NCBI RefSeq assembly: GCF_002213415.1
Contig: NZ_NJGU01000001.1
Span: forward strand, 434,001 to 498,000
Reading direction: 5' to 3'
Origin: Herbaspirillum robiniae
Lineage (GTDB): Bacteria > Pseudomonadota > Gammaproteobacteria > Burkholderiales > Burkholderiaceae_D
DNA: 64,000 bases
Within the stretch, counting starts at the first letter, position 1; each line of letters opens with the position of its first letter. Positions 17,042 through 25,844 of this stretch are shown piece after piece. The notes under the pieces were generated by a model. It ran no database searches. It was given only the letters and a program-made list of their open reading frames with translations, and was not told the DNA's origin. A program made the position numbers and the translations under genes.

Positions 17042-18367
17042 TCAAGCGGCCTTCTTGCCGCCGGAGCGCGCGAAGAACACCACGCCGGCCGCCACCAGCG
17101 AGGTGATGGACAGGCCCAGCAGCCCGCCCTGGATGGAGCCGGTGCGCTGCTCGAGGAAACCGAAGGCGGTCGGGGCCACGAATCCGCCCAGGTTGCCGAT
17201 GGAATTGATCAGCGCGATCACGCCGGCGGCGATGCGCGCATCGAGATAGCTTTGCGGCAGCGGCCAGAACAGCGAAGACGCGGCCTTGAAGCCCACCGCC
17301 GCAAAGCAGATCGAGACGAAGGCGAACGTCGAACTGCCGAAGGTGGAGATATACATGCCGATGGCGGCGATGATCAGCGCCGTCGCCGCCCAGGCCTGCT
17401 GGTGCTTGAAGCGCGCGGCCAGCGCGGCGAAGGCGTACATGGCGACGATCGAGATCAGCCAGGGAATGGAGTTGAACAGCCCGACCTGGAAGTCGCTGAA
17501 CGTGCCCATCTTGCGGATGATGCTGGGCAGCCAGAAGGTGGCGCCGTAGATGGTCAGCGAAATCGAGAAGTAGATGAAGCAGAAGATCACGATCTGCCCA
17601 TCGCGCAGCAACTGCAGCGCCGACACGTGCGCCGGCCGGTTCTTCACGCGCTCGGCCTGCTCGGCGACGATGGCCGAGCTCACCGCGTTGCGCTCGGCAT
17701 CGCTCAGCCATTTGGCATCGGCCGGCATCGAATCCAGCCAGAACCAGACGAAGCCGCACAGCAGCACCGACGCCATGCCCTCGATGATGAACATCCATTG
17801 CCAGCCATGCAGGCCGCCGCCCTCGATCTGCAGCAAGCCGCCGGAAATCGGGCCCGACAGGATCGATGCCAGCGCCGATCCGCTCAGGAAGATCGCCATG
17901 GCCCGGCCGCGCTCGCTGCCCGGCAGCCATTGCGTGAAGTAATAGATCACGCCCGGGAAGAACCCCGCTTCGGCCGCGCCCAGCAGAAAACGCAGCACAT
18001 AGAAGGTGGTCTCGCTGTTGACGAATGCCATGGCGGTGGCCGCCAGCCCCCAGGTGGCCATGATGCGCGTGAGCCAGGCCTTGGCGCCGAAGCGCTGCAG
18101 CAGCATGTTGGACGGCACCTCGAAGATCGCGTAGCCGATGAAGAACAGGCCCGCGCCCAGGCCGTAGGCTGCCGTGCCGATGCCGACGTCGGTCGCCAGA
18201 TGGCTGCGCACGAAGCCGATGTTGACGCGGTCGATGTAGTTCACGATGAACATGATCACGAACAGCGGCAACACGCGCTGCTTGATCTTGCCGACCGCCT
18301 GCTCAAGCACGGTCGGCGCGGCTGCCGCCGGACTCCCGGCTGCCACGGCTTGCTTTGCTGTATCCAC
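17042..18367 (-). CDS. MFS sugar-acid transporter (anion:cation symporter family)
   Basis: Twelve-helix inner-membrane carrier (441 residues) of the group that includes glucarate/galactarate and tartrate carriers. Visible signatures: FVIMFIVNYIDRVNIGFV in helix 1, the loop after helix 2-3 with NMLLQRFGAKAWLTRIM, and FLLGAAEAGFFPGVIYYFTQWLP in helix 4. Start chosen at GTG 18367, which has AGGAGA five bases ahead; an ATG at 18418 lacks a ribosome site and would overlap the region of the promoter leader. Co-transcribed with the dehydratase downstream, so it probably brings in that enzyme's substrate. Confidence 0.87.
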   Translation of the reverse strand: MDTAKQAVAAGSPAAAAPTVLEQAVGKIKQRVLPLFVIMFIVNYIDRVNIGFVRSHLATDVGIGTAAYGLGAGLFFIGYAIFEVPSNMLLQRFGAKAWLTRIMATWGLAATAMAFVNSETTFYVLRFLLGAAEAGFFPGVIYYFTQWLPGSERGRAMAIFLSGSALASILSGPISGGLLQIEGGGLHGWQWMFIIEGMASVLLCGFVWFWLDSMPADAKWLSDAERNAVSSAIVAEQAERVKNRPAHVSALQLLRDGQIVIFCFIYFSISLTIYGATFWLPSIIRKMGTFSDFQVGLFNSIPWLISIVAMYAFAALAARFKHQQAWAATALIIAAIGMYISTFGSSTFAFVSICFAAVGFKAASSLFWPLPQSYLDARIAAGVIALINSIGNLGGFVAPTAFGFLEQRTGSIQGGLLGLSITSLVAAGVVFFARSGGKKAA

Positions 18368-18480
18368 GAATGTCTCCTGGGTTCTTGTCGACGCTCTTGC
18401 ACGGCTACGCGGCGGCATGGCGCCGCTGTCGGGCGCGCAGCCTGCGCGGAGGGCGCCGTTTGATTTTTCGGCCTGGACAC

Positions 18481-18509
18481 ATTAAAACACTAATATATTA
18501 GTGCGTCAA
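18481..18509 (-). promoter_or_regulatory. Promoter of the sugar-acid operon with operator in its spacer
   Basis: On the minus strand TTGACG (18509-18504), a 17-base spacer and TTTAAT (18486-18481). The spacer holds a perfect 16-base palindrome CACTAATATATTAGTG (18488-18503), the expected form of a GntR/FCD dimer site. Bound regulator would block polymerase directly. The same site is about 100 bases upstream of the gntR start, so it may also affect that gene. Confidence 0.75.
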
Positions 18510-18600
18510 TGAAAGCAAACGGGTTTATCATTCATGGTCTTGATGGCAACTTCGTCGATCTGGCCGGAGTTGACCATCTCTTGCATTCAGGAACACCAGC

Positions 18601-19326
18601 ATGACCACTACCGCCGCCCTCTCCGATCCGTCCGATTCGCTGGTCTTCGCCCCGCGTGCGCTGGACCGCTCGCGCCATGCCGCGCCGCAGGTCTTCGAGC
18701 ATTTGCGCGAGCTGATCGTGGCCATGCGCATCGCGCCGGGCACGGTGCTGCAGCGCGCCGACCTGGCCGCGCAGTACGGCCTGAGCCAGACGCCGATCCG
18801 CGACGCCCTGATCAAGCTGGGCGAAGAAGGCCTGGTGGACATCTTCCCCCAGCACGCCACCGTGGTCAGCGCGGTGAATGTGACGATGGCGCGCCAGGCG
18901 CATTTCCTGCGCCGCTCGATCGAACTGGAGATCGTCCACACGCTTGCGCGCACGGCCGATGCCGCGCTGGTGACCCGGCTGCGCGACAGCATCGAATTGC
19001 AGAAGGTCTTGGCCGAGCGCGAGAATTACGCCGACTTCGTCTCGGCCGACCAGGCCTTCCACCGCCAGATGTACGAGGCCGCGCAGGTGCCCGAACTATG
19101 GGCGATGGTGCGCCGCCAGAGCGGCAACCTGGATCGCCTGCGCAACCTGCATGTGCCCATCCCCGGCAAGGCGCGCCGCGTGATCGGCGACCACACGGCC
19201 ATCGTCGACGCCATCGCCGCCGGCGATCCGGCCGCCGCGCAGGCGGCCTTGCGCGAACATCTCTCGGGCACGCTCTCGCACCTGGACGACATCCGCGCAC
19301 GCTTCCCGCATTACCTCAAGGATTGA
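18601..19326 (+). CDS. GntR-family regulator (FCD/FadR type)
   Basis: Regulator of 241 residues with an N-terminal GntR winged HTH (LRELIVAMRIAPGTVLQRADLAAQYGLSQTPIRDALIKL) and an all-helical FCD effector domain (HFLRRSIELEIVHTLA, DQAFHRQMYEAA, GDHTAIVDAIAAGDPAAAQAALREHL with the metal-binding Asp/His residues). Divergent from the sugar-acid operon; likely its repressor, relieved by the imported acid or a breakdown product. AGGAACACC lies before ATG 18601. Confidence 0.92.
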   Translation: MTTTAALSDPSDSLVFAPRALDRSRHAAPQVFEHLRELIVAMRIAPGTVLQRADLAAQYGLSQTPIRDALIKLGEEGLVDIFPQHATVVSAVNVTMARQAHFLRRSIELEIVHTLARTADAALVTRLRDSIELQKVLAERENYADFVSADQAFHRQMYEAAQVPELWAMVRRQSGNLDRLRNLHVPIPGKARRVIGDHTAIVDAIAAGDPAAAQAALREHLSGTLSHLDDIRARFPHYLKD

Positions 19327-19352
19327 ACGCGCAACGCGGCGCCGCAATGAAA

Positions 19353-19384
19353 AAAGGCCGCGGGCGTGATGCCTGCGGCCTTTG
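19353..19384. terminator. Bidirectional terminator
   Basis: Hairpin AAAGGCCGCGGGC/GCCTGCGGCCTTT between convergent genes, with A-run before and T-rich bases after. Confidence 0.8.
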
Positions 19385-19403
19385 TCATTGAACGGCGCGC
19401 CGT

Positions 19404-21473
19404 TCAGATGTCGATGTCGTCCAGCGGCAGCGAAGGATGCTCGCTGACGATCTTCAGCCTGCGCCCCTCCAGCAGCATCGCGTGGAAGTCGGTGGCCGGC
19501 ACCGGCCGCGAGAAGATGTAGCCCTGCAACTCATTGCAGCCGGCATCCTTCAGGAAATTGAACTGCTTCTCGGTCTCCACGCCCTCGGCGATCACCTTGT
19601 GGCGCAGCTGCTTGGCGATGCCGATGATGGCGCTGGCAATCGCGCAGTCGTTGGTGTCCTCGGGGATGCCCATGGTGAAGGAGCGGTCGATCTTGAGCGT
19701 ATTGATCGGGAAGCGCTTCAGGTAGGACAGGCTGGAATAGCCGGTGCCGAAGTCGTCCAGCGAGATCGTGATGCCCAGGCTGCAGACCTTTTCCATGATG
19801 GTGATCACGCGGTCGGTGCTGTGCATCAGCATGCTCTCGGTGATCTCCAGCTCCAGCCAGTCGCCGCTGAGCATGTGACGGCTCAGCGCCGCGCGGATAC
19901 GGTCCGGCAGCGAGCGCGTGAATTCGCGCGCGGTCACGTTCAGGGCGATGCGGATCGGCGCCAGTCCGGCTTCCTTCCACGCGCGCGCCTGGCGGCAGAC
20001 GGCGTCCAGCACCCAGTCGCTCAGTTGCACGATCAGGCCGGTCTCTTCGGCGATGGGGATGAACTCGCCCGGCAGCAGCAGTCCGCGCTCCGGATGCTGC
20101 CAGCGCACCAGCGCTTCGGCGCCGGTGATGGAGCCGGTCGCCATGTCGACCTTGGGCTGGTAGTACAGCAGCAGCTCGTTGTACTCGAACGCGTGCAGCA
20201 GCCCGGTCTCGATGCGCAGCAGGTCCAGCGTGTTGCGGTTCATCTCTTCGCTGTAGTACGCGTAGCCGCCTTCGTTGTTCTCGCCGCCCCGCTTGGCGCG
20301 GTACATGGCGATGTCGGCCAGGCGCAGCAGGGTTTCGGTGTCGCTGGCGTCTTCCGGATACATGCTCACGCCGATGCTGGCGCCTACGCGCAGCTCGTGG
20401 CCGTCGATGAAGAAAGGCTCGTCGAACAGCGACAGCAGTTTCTGCGCCACGAAGCCGGGGTGGTAATCCTTGTCGATGTCGAACAGGGCGACGGCGAATT
20501 CGTCGGCGCCCAGGCGCGCCACCACATCCTGGTCGCGCAGCGCGCGGCGCAGGCGGATCGCCACTTCCACCAGCAGCATGTCGCCGGCCACGTGGCCCAG
20601 CGTGTCGTTGATGGGTTTGAAGCGGTTCAGGTCGATGAACATCACGCAGCCGTGCATGCTGCCCTGTTGCGCCTCCAGCAACGCCTGGTCGACGGTGCGG
20701 GTGAGCAGCGTGCGGTTGGGCAAGCCGGTCAGCGAATCGTAATAAGCCAGGTGATGAATCAGCTTTTCGGCGTTCTTGCGCTCGGTGATGTCGTTGATGT
20801 AGCCGATCAGGCCGATGGGGTTGCCGTGCTGGTCGCGCATGACCGACAGCGACAGGCTGGCCCAGAAGGTCTCGCCGGACTTCTTGCGGCGACGCACTTC
20901 CATCTCGCGCCCGCCCTGTTCCAGGAACATGTCGGCCAGCGAGTCTTCCTCTTCTTCGTTCTCGTACAGGAACAGGACATTGCGGCCGATGGCTTCCATC
21001 GAGGTATAGCCGAACAGCTGCTCGGCGCCGCGGTTCCAGCTGGTGATGAAGCCGGCCGGATCCATGGTGATCACCGACTCGTGCATCTGGTTCAGGATCT
21101 GCGCCTGCTGTTCCAGCTTGGCCTCGATCTGGTCCAATGCGCGGGCGCGCTTCTCCGTTTCGGCGCGACGCTGCATCAGGCGGCCGGTAAAGCCGGCCAG
21201 CATCGCCAGGCGGTCGCGCTCCTGCTTGGTATAGGGGCGGTTCAGCGCCGGGAAGACATAGTGGCCGAACAGGTGGCCGTCGTGCTCCACCGAATGGTGC
21301 AATCCGTTGCCCTCAGGCACAGGACCGGCCACATAGCGCCCGCCGGGACGCTTCAGGAAACCCGAAGCGATCCCGCCGAGCGCGGCGTGCAGCGCCATGC
21401 CTTGCAGGTTTTGCATCGCGTCCAGCAGTGCCGAGCAACATGCCAGATCGTCGGTGCCAACGGAGGAAATCAT
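19404..21473 (-). CDS. PAS-GGDEF-EAL cyclic-di-GMP signalling protein
   Basis: Cytoplasmic protein of 689 residues with no membrane segment. Order: an N-terminal region of about 110 residues resembling a small sensor, a coiled helix, a PAS domain (ILNQMHESVITMDPAGFITSWNRGAEQLFGYT) with PAC tail, GGDEF and EAL. The GGDEF active site reads LGADEF, so the second glycine is replaced by alanine and cyclase activity is doubtful. The EAL domain keeps GAEALVRW, ELEITES, DDFGTGYSSL, KIDRSF, AEGVET and QGYIFSRP, so it should hydrolyse c-di-GMP. It lies just after an EAL-like/HDOD gene (5 bases between them), so the two probably act in one pathway. Confidence 0.93.
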   Translation of the reverse strand: MISSVGTDDLACCSALLDAMQNLQGMALHAALGGIASGFLKRPGGRYVAGPVPEGNGLHHSVEHDGHLFGHYVFPALNRPYTKQERDRLAMLAGFTGRLMQRRAETEKRARALDQIEAKLEQQAQILNQMHESVITMDPAGFITSWNRGAEQLFGYTSMEAIGRNVLFLYENEEEEDSLADMFLEQGGREMEVRRRKKSGETFWASLSLSVMRDQHGNPIGLIGYINDITERKNAEKLIHHLAYYDSLTGLPNRTLLTRTVDQALLEAQQGSMHGCVMFIDLNRFKPINDTLGHVAGDMLLVEVAIRLRRALRDQDVVARLGADEFAVALFDIDKDYHPGFVAQKLLSLFDEPFFIDGHELRVGASIGVSMYPEDASDTETLLRLADIAMYRAKRGGENNEGGYAYYSEEMNRNTLDLLRIETGLLHAFEYNELLLYYQPKVDMATGSITGAEALVRWQHPERGLLLPGEFIPIAEETGLIVQLSDWVLDAVCRQARAWKEAGLAPIRIALNVTAREFTRSLPDRIRAALSRHMLSGDWLELEITESMLMHSTDRVITIMEKVCSLGITISLDDFGTGYSSLSYLKRFPINTLKIDRSFTMGIPEDTNDCAIASAIIGIAKQLRHKVIAEGVETEKQFNFLKDAGCNELQGYIFSRPVPATDFHAMLLEGRRLKIVSEHPSLPLDDIDI

Positions 21474-21478
21474 GAAAT

Positions 21479-22678
21479 TCAGGCCTCTGTGCTGACTCGG
21501 GTTGCCCAGTTAAAGGCCTGCATGAGGCATTCGCAATAGGCGCGCGCATCGAGGCCGGCAGCCTCGAGGTCGGTATGGCGCAAGGGAATGCGGCCATACT
21601 CGGAGCGCTCCACCACATCCAGCAGCTTGCCCAGGCGGCCGCTGCGCGTGGTCAGCGCATTGACCATGTCGACCGGCAGCTTGAGCGGCTCGATGATGTC
21701 GTTCAGGGGCATGCCGAGCAAGACGTCCAGCAGCGAGAACATGCCGGTGATGAAGGCACGGTCCAGCTCCTCTTCGGTGCATTCGACGCGCTGGGCCATC
21801 GCTTCCATCAGCGCGGCGCGCGCAGCGGCGCGCGGCAGCAGCGGATTGGCCGACTCGTCGCCGGGGAAGCGCGCGTACAGCAGCAGTTGCAGCCAGCGTT
21901 GCAGCTGGCGGCGGCCCAGCAGGTTGATGGCCTGCGTGAAGTTGGTGATGTGCGCGGAGAAACCGAAGGCCGCCGAGCTGACCAGCTTGAACAACTGGTA
22001 GGACAGCGCCGGATCCTGCTTGAGCAGCGACTCCAGGTCGCCGGCATCGGCGTCGCGCGCCACCAGTTCCAGCAGCTTCAGCAGGCGCGCGCGGGAAATC
22101 GAATTCTTCTGCGACAGGCGACTGTCCGGGTGCAGCGCGTAGTCGCCCGAGAACCAGCGGAAGCCCTCAGCCCGGCACAGGTCGAACTGGATCGCGTCGC
22201 TGACGTTTTCCACCAGGTGCGGCCCGCGCAGGCGATGCAGCCATTGCACCGCTTCCGGCAGATTGCCCACACTGGCGTCCAGCGTGAGCGATTCGACGAA
22301 CGGGAACACGTTGGCGCCCTGCGCCGGCAGGCCGTCGGCGATGATCGAAAAGCCGCGGCTGTAAAGCCAGTCCAGCGCATCGATCTTGCCCGGGTCCACG
22401 CAATGCTCGACCGGCACGCGCAATGCGACCTGGCCCTGCGGCACGGGGTTGTCGAACTCGGGAGCGAAGACCGACGGGTCGCGGACCGGAATGATGCAGG
22501 TCAGCCCGCCCAGCGCCTCCTGCAAGCCGAACTCGTTGAAAAGTCGGGATAGCAATGCACTGCCATCCTCGTCGACGGGAGAGATGTGCAAAGACAGCGC
22601 GGTCCATACGTGGTGAACGTCGGCGACAGGCTGCAGAAACACGAGAGGAAAAGGAACGCTTTTATCCTGAACAGCCAT
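21479..22678 (-). CDS. EAL-like/HDOD signalling protein
   Basis: Protein of 399 residues. The N-terminal half aligns only loosely with EAL domains and has no EAL, DDFG or KID motif, so it is likely a non-catalytic binding module. The C-terminal half is an HDOD domain (LLKLLELVARDADAGDLESLLKQDPALSYQLF, INLLGRRQLQRWLQLLLYA, AFITGMFSLLDVLLGMPL). HDOD-EAL proteins usually pass signals through protein contacts in motility or stress control. First gene of a two-gene unit with the PAS-GGDEF-EAL gene. A second protein of this architecture lies at 36069-37415. Confidence 0.85.
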   Translation of the reverse strand: MAVQDKSVPFPLVFLQPVADVHHVWTALSLHISPVDEDGSALLSRLFNEFGLQEALGGLTCIIPVRDPSVFAPEFDNPVPQGQVALRVPVEHCVDPGKIDALDWLYSRGFSIIADGLPAQGANVFPFVESLTLDASVGNLPEAVQWLHRLRGPHLVENVSDAIQFDLCRAEGFRWFSGDYALHPDSRLSQKNSISRARLLKLLELVARDADAGDLESLLKQDPALSYQLFKLVSSAAFGFSAHITNFTQAINLLGRRQLQRWLQLLLYARFPGDESANPLLPRAAARAALMEAMAQRVECTEEELDRAFITGMFSLLDVLLGMPLNDIIEPLKLPVDMVNALTTRSGRLGKLLDVVERSEYGRIPLRHTDLEAAGLDARAYCECLMQAFNWATRVSTEA

Positions 22679-22823
22679 ATGTTTTTATCGTTGGCGGCAC
22701 TTTTTTTGTTTTACAAGGCACGCAATCATGATGAAAAACCGTTGAAAAGTTTCCCAGCAGAATTCTTAATTAAATTCAAATTTTTCTAAATATACCTGAT
22801 AAAAATGAGCTTGCAAGCAAGCT

Positions 22824-24068
22824 TTAATCTGACAAGAAAAATTCTTGCAAATCATTCAGAAAACGGCGGCCCAAATCGGTAGGACGGATCAAAGCGTGAT
22901 CCCGATACAACATTCCCTTTTGCTCGGCCAGATCCAGCTGCTTCTGGATCTGCGTCAGGCTCATGCCGGTGCGCTCGGCGAACAGGTTGGGCGGGAAGCC
23001 CTCGGTCAGGCGCAGCGTATTGAGCATGAACTCGAAACCCAGGGCGTCGCGACCGATCTCGGCCTCTTCCTGGACCGGCGCTCCGGCGCGGGTCTTTTCC
23101 AGGTAGGTCTGCGGATGCTTGTATCGCATCTGGCGCACGATGCGATGCGGGAAGGACAGCTTGGAATGGGCGCCGGCGCCGATGCCCAGGTAGTCGCCGA
23201 ACTGCCAGTAGTTCAGGTTGTGCCTGGCGCGGCGCTTGGGCTGGGCGTAGGCCGAGACCTCGTAGTTCACATAGCCGGCCGAGGATGTCAGCTCGGCGAT
23301 CATGTCCTGCATGTCGGCGCTGGCGTCGTCGTCAGGCACCGGCGGCGGGTACTTGGCGAACAGCGTGTTCGGCTCCAGCGTCAGGTGGTACAGCGACAGG
23401 TGCGGCGGCGCGAAGGCGATCGCCGTCTCGATGTCGGCGCGCGCCTCGGCCAGCGTCTGCTGCGGCAAGGCGTACATCAGGTCCAGGTTGAAATTGTCGA
23501 AATTGGCCTGGGCGATCTCGACCGCCTTCATCGCCTGGCCGCCGTCATGGATGCGCCCCAGCGCTTCCAGGTGGCGGCCGTTGAAGCTCTGGATGCCGAT
23601 CGACAGGCGGTTGATGCCGCTTTCGCGGTAGGACCGGAATTTCTCGGCCTCGAAGGTGCCGGGATTGGCTTCCATCGTGATCTCGATATCGCCGTCCAAA
23701 GGCAGCAAGGTGCGCAGGTCCGACAGCAGGCGGTCCAACCCGGCCGCCGACAGCAGGCTGGGCGTGCCGCCGCCGATGAAGATGGTGTAGATCTTGCGGC
23801 CCCAGATCAGCGGCAGCGCCATTTCCAGGTCGGCGCGCAGCGCGTCGAGGTATTCCTGCTCGGGGAAACTGCCCTTGACCTCATGCGAGTTGAAGTCGCA
23901 ATACGGGCATTTGCGCACGCACCACGGGAAATGCACATACAGCGACAACGGCGGCAAGGCCGTCAACTGCAGGCTGCCCGGCTTCAGGAAGGCCAGCGCG
24001 GCCTGCGCCGGCCCGGACGGCGCCTGCTCGGCCGGCACGTTGGACGGGACCGGTTTGATGGGGATCAT
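22824..24068 (-). CDS. hemW: Heme chaperone HemW (radical SAM)
   Basis: Radical SAM protein formerly called HemN-like or oxygen-independent coproporphyrinogen oxidase; HemW binds heme and hands it to respiratory enzymes. 414 residues. The 4Fe-4S motif is C50-x3-C54-x2-C57 (WCVRKCPYC), followed by FIGGGTPSLL, EANPGT and GINRLSIGIQSFN. It lacks the extra N-terminal residues of true HemN. The start overlaps the rdgB stop as ATGA, so the pair is coupled; rdgB-hemW pairing is common in proteobacteria. Confidence 0.95.
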   Translation of the reverse strand: MIPIKPVPSNVPAEQAPSGPAQAALAFLKPGSLQLTALPPLSLYVHFPWCVRKCPYCDFNSHEVKGSFPEQEYLDALRADLEMALPLIWGRKIYTIFIGGGTPSLLSAAGLDRLLSDLRTLLPLDGDIEITMEANPGTFEAEKFRSYRESGINRLSIGIQSFNGRHLEALGRIHDGGQAMKAVEIAQANFDNFNLDLMYALPQQTLAEARADIETAIAFAPPHLSLYHLTLEPNTLFAKYPPPVPDDDASADMQDMIAELTSSAGYVNYEVSAYAQPKRRARHNLNYWQFGDYLGIGAGAHSKLSFPHRIVRQMRYKHPQTYLEKTRAGAPVQEEAEIGRDALGFEFMLNTLRLTEGFPPNLFAERTGMSLTQIQKQLDLAEQKGMLYRDHALIRPTDLGRRFLNDLQEFFLSD

Positions 24069-24655
24069 TTCAGCTTCTCTACCAATGCGCGCAAGGCCTG
24101 GCCGCGGTGCGAGACGGCGTTTTTCTCGGCCGCGGAGAGTTCGGCGGCGGTCTTGCCCAGCGCGGGCAACAGGAAATACGGGTCGTAGCCGAAACCACCC
24201 TCGCCGCGCGCCTCGGCGACGATCTCGCCCTTCCAGACGCCGTCGGCGATCACCGGCTGGGGATCCTCCGCATGGCGCACATAGACCAGCACGCAGTAAT
24301 AATAGGCGGACTTGTCGGCATGCGCGGCCAGGTCCTTGATCAGCTTGGCGTTGTTGGCGGCGTCCGACTTCGGCTCACCGGCATAGCGCGCCGAGTACAC
24401 GCCGGGGGCGCCGCCCAGGGCGTTGACGCAGACCCCGGAGTCGTCGGCCAGCGCCGGCAGCCCGGTCAGGCGGGCGGCGTGGCGCGCCTTGGTCAGGGCG
24501 TTTTCGACGAAGGTGCCGAACGGCTCTTCCGCCTCCGGCACGTTGAATTCACCCTGCGGGCGCACGTCGAGGCCGATGTCGCCCAGCAGGCTGGCGAATT
24601 CCTTGAGCTTGCCGGCGTTGTTCGACGCCATCACGATCTTTTGCTTGGTATCCAT
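24065..24655 (-). CDS. rdgB: XTP/dITP diphosphatase
   Basis: Hydrolyses non-canonical purine triphosphates (dITP, XTP) to protect DNA. 196 residues with the HAM1 start KIVMASNNAGKLKEF, the acidic metal site EEPFGTFVENALTKARHAA and ADDSGVCVNALGGAPGVYSARYAG, and FGYDPYFLLP with SHRGQALRAL at the end. Coupled to hemW. Downstream of rph but separated from it by a terminator. Confidence 0.96.
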   Translation of the reverse strand: MDTKQKIVMASNNAGKLKEFASLLGDIGLDVRPQGEFNVPEAEEPFGTFVENALTKARHAARLTGLPALADDSGVCVNALGGAPGVYSARYAGEPKSDAANNAKLIKDLAAHADKSAYYYCVLVYVRHAEDPQPVIADGVWKGEIVAEARGEGGFGYDPYFLLPALGKTAAELSAAEKNAVSHRGQALRALVEKLK

Positions 24656-24706
24656 GCTTGTCTTGTCTGGCTCGTATCGTTTTGCAAAGTTTTACGCGGT
24701 GCAATG

Positions 24707-24753
24707 AAAAACGCCATGTCGTCGATATGTCGTCGATTCAACATGGCGTTTCC
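24707..24753 (-). terminator. Terminator of rph
   Basis: Arms AAACGCCATGT/ACATGGCGTTT, followed on the minus strand by a T-run. The 21-base loop carries a tandem repeat of GTCGTCGAT-type bases. Confidence 0.65.
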
Positions 24754-24822
24754 CTTGAAAGCCGCATTGTAAAGCGATTCGCGGGCGCCCGCAGGCCGCC
24801 CCGCGCATGCGCGCTGCCGCGC

Positions 24823-25551
24823 TTACAGGCCGAGGGCCTGCTTCTGCAGCGTGTTGAGGGTGGCGATGCCCTGCTGCGCCAGGTCCAGCAGGTCATTGAG
24901 GGCGGCGCGGTCGAAGGCGGCGCCTTCGGCGGTGCCCTGCACTTCCACGAAATGGCCGGCATCGGTCATGACCACGTTCATGTCGGTATCGCAGTCGGAG
25001 TCTTCCAGGTAATCCAGGTCCAGCACCGGCACGCCCTTGTAGACGCCGACCGAGATCGCGCCCACGAAGTGCTTCACCGGGATGGTCTCGATCAGGCCGC
25101 GCGACTTCAGCACCGAAAAGGCGTCATAAGCCGCCACCATGGCGCCGGTGATGGCCGCGGTGCGGGTGCCGCCGTCGGCCTGCAGCACGTCGCAGTCCAG
25201 GTGCAGCGTGCGCTCGCCGAAGGCTTCCAGGTCGAAGGCGGCGCGCAGCGCGCGGCCGATCAGGCGCTGGATTTCCTGGGTGCGGCCGGACTGCTTGCCG
25301 CGGGCGGCCTCACGGTCCATGCGGGTATGGGTGGAGCGCGGCAGCATGCCGTATTCAGCGGTCATCCAGCCCTGGCCCTTGCCTTTCAGGAAGCCCGGCA
25401 CCTTTTCCTCGATGCTGGCGGTGCACAGCACGCGGGTGTCGCCGAACTCGACCAGCACCGAGCCTTCGGCGTGCTTGGTGTAGTGGCGCGTCAGGCGCAC
25501 GTCGCGCAGCTGGGAAACGGCGCGGCCGCTGGGTCGTTGGGATGCTGTCAT
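24823..25551 (-). CDS. rph: Ribonuclease PH
   Basis: Phosphorolytic 3'-5' exoribonuclease that trims tRNA 3' ends. 242 residues with [41 protein letters not shown] and [18 protein letters not shown], plus [17 protein letters not shown] in the catalytic metal region. Start set at ATG 25551 with AAGGACC ahead; an ATG at 25779 would add 76 residues that lie over the divergent yicC leader. Full length, so not the truncated rph of some E. coli K-12 strains. Confidence 0.96.
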   Translation of the reverse strand: MTASQRPSGRAVSQLRDVRLTRHYTKHAEGSVLVEFGDTRVLCTASIEEKVPGFLKGKGQGWMTAEYGMLPRSTHTRMDREAARGKQSGRTQEIQRLIGRALRAAFDLEAFGERTLHLDCDVLQADGGTRTAAITGAMVAAYDAFSVLKSRGLIETIPVKHFVGAISVGVYKGVPVLDLDYLEDSDCDTDMNVVMTDAGHFVEVQGTAEGAAFDRAALNDLLDLAQQGIATLNTLQKQALGL

Positions 25552-25844
25552 GTCAGGTCCTTGTACTGTCTGCTGTTTTAAGAAGCCGGGAATCGTGAAA
25601 AACCGGCAATTTCGATGTTTTGATAGCGCGCCGCCGTCAATCTTCTTTAAAATGCGGGATCCGATCGGCCGATGCCTTCCGGGCCGCCGCGGCGGCTGCC
25701 GGAATTTTCGAATCCGGCATTGTAAAGGATGGCACGCCGCCCGGCGCGACATCGCTGCATGCCCGCCTTCGCATCGCAACCGACTCTACGACCCGCCAAC
25801 GCGCCGCCGCATCCCGGCCGGCGCAAGCACACCGGAGCCTGAAT

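Noticed and set aside
19437..21539. 700-residue open frame antisense to the PAS-GGDEF-EAL gene
   Set aside because: Gln/His/Ala/Val-rich shadow of a well-defined gene.
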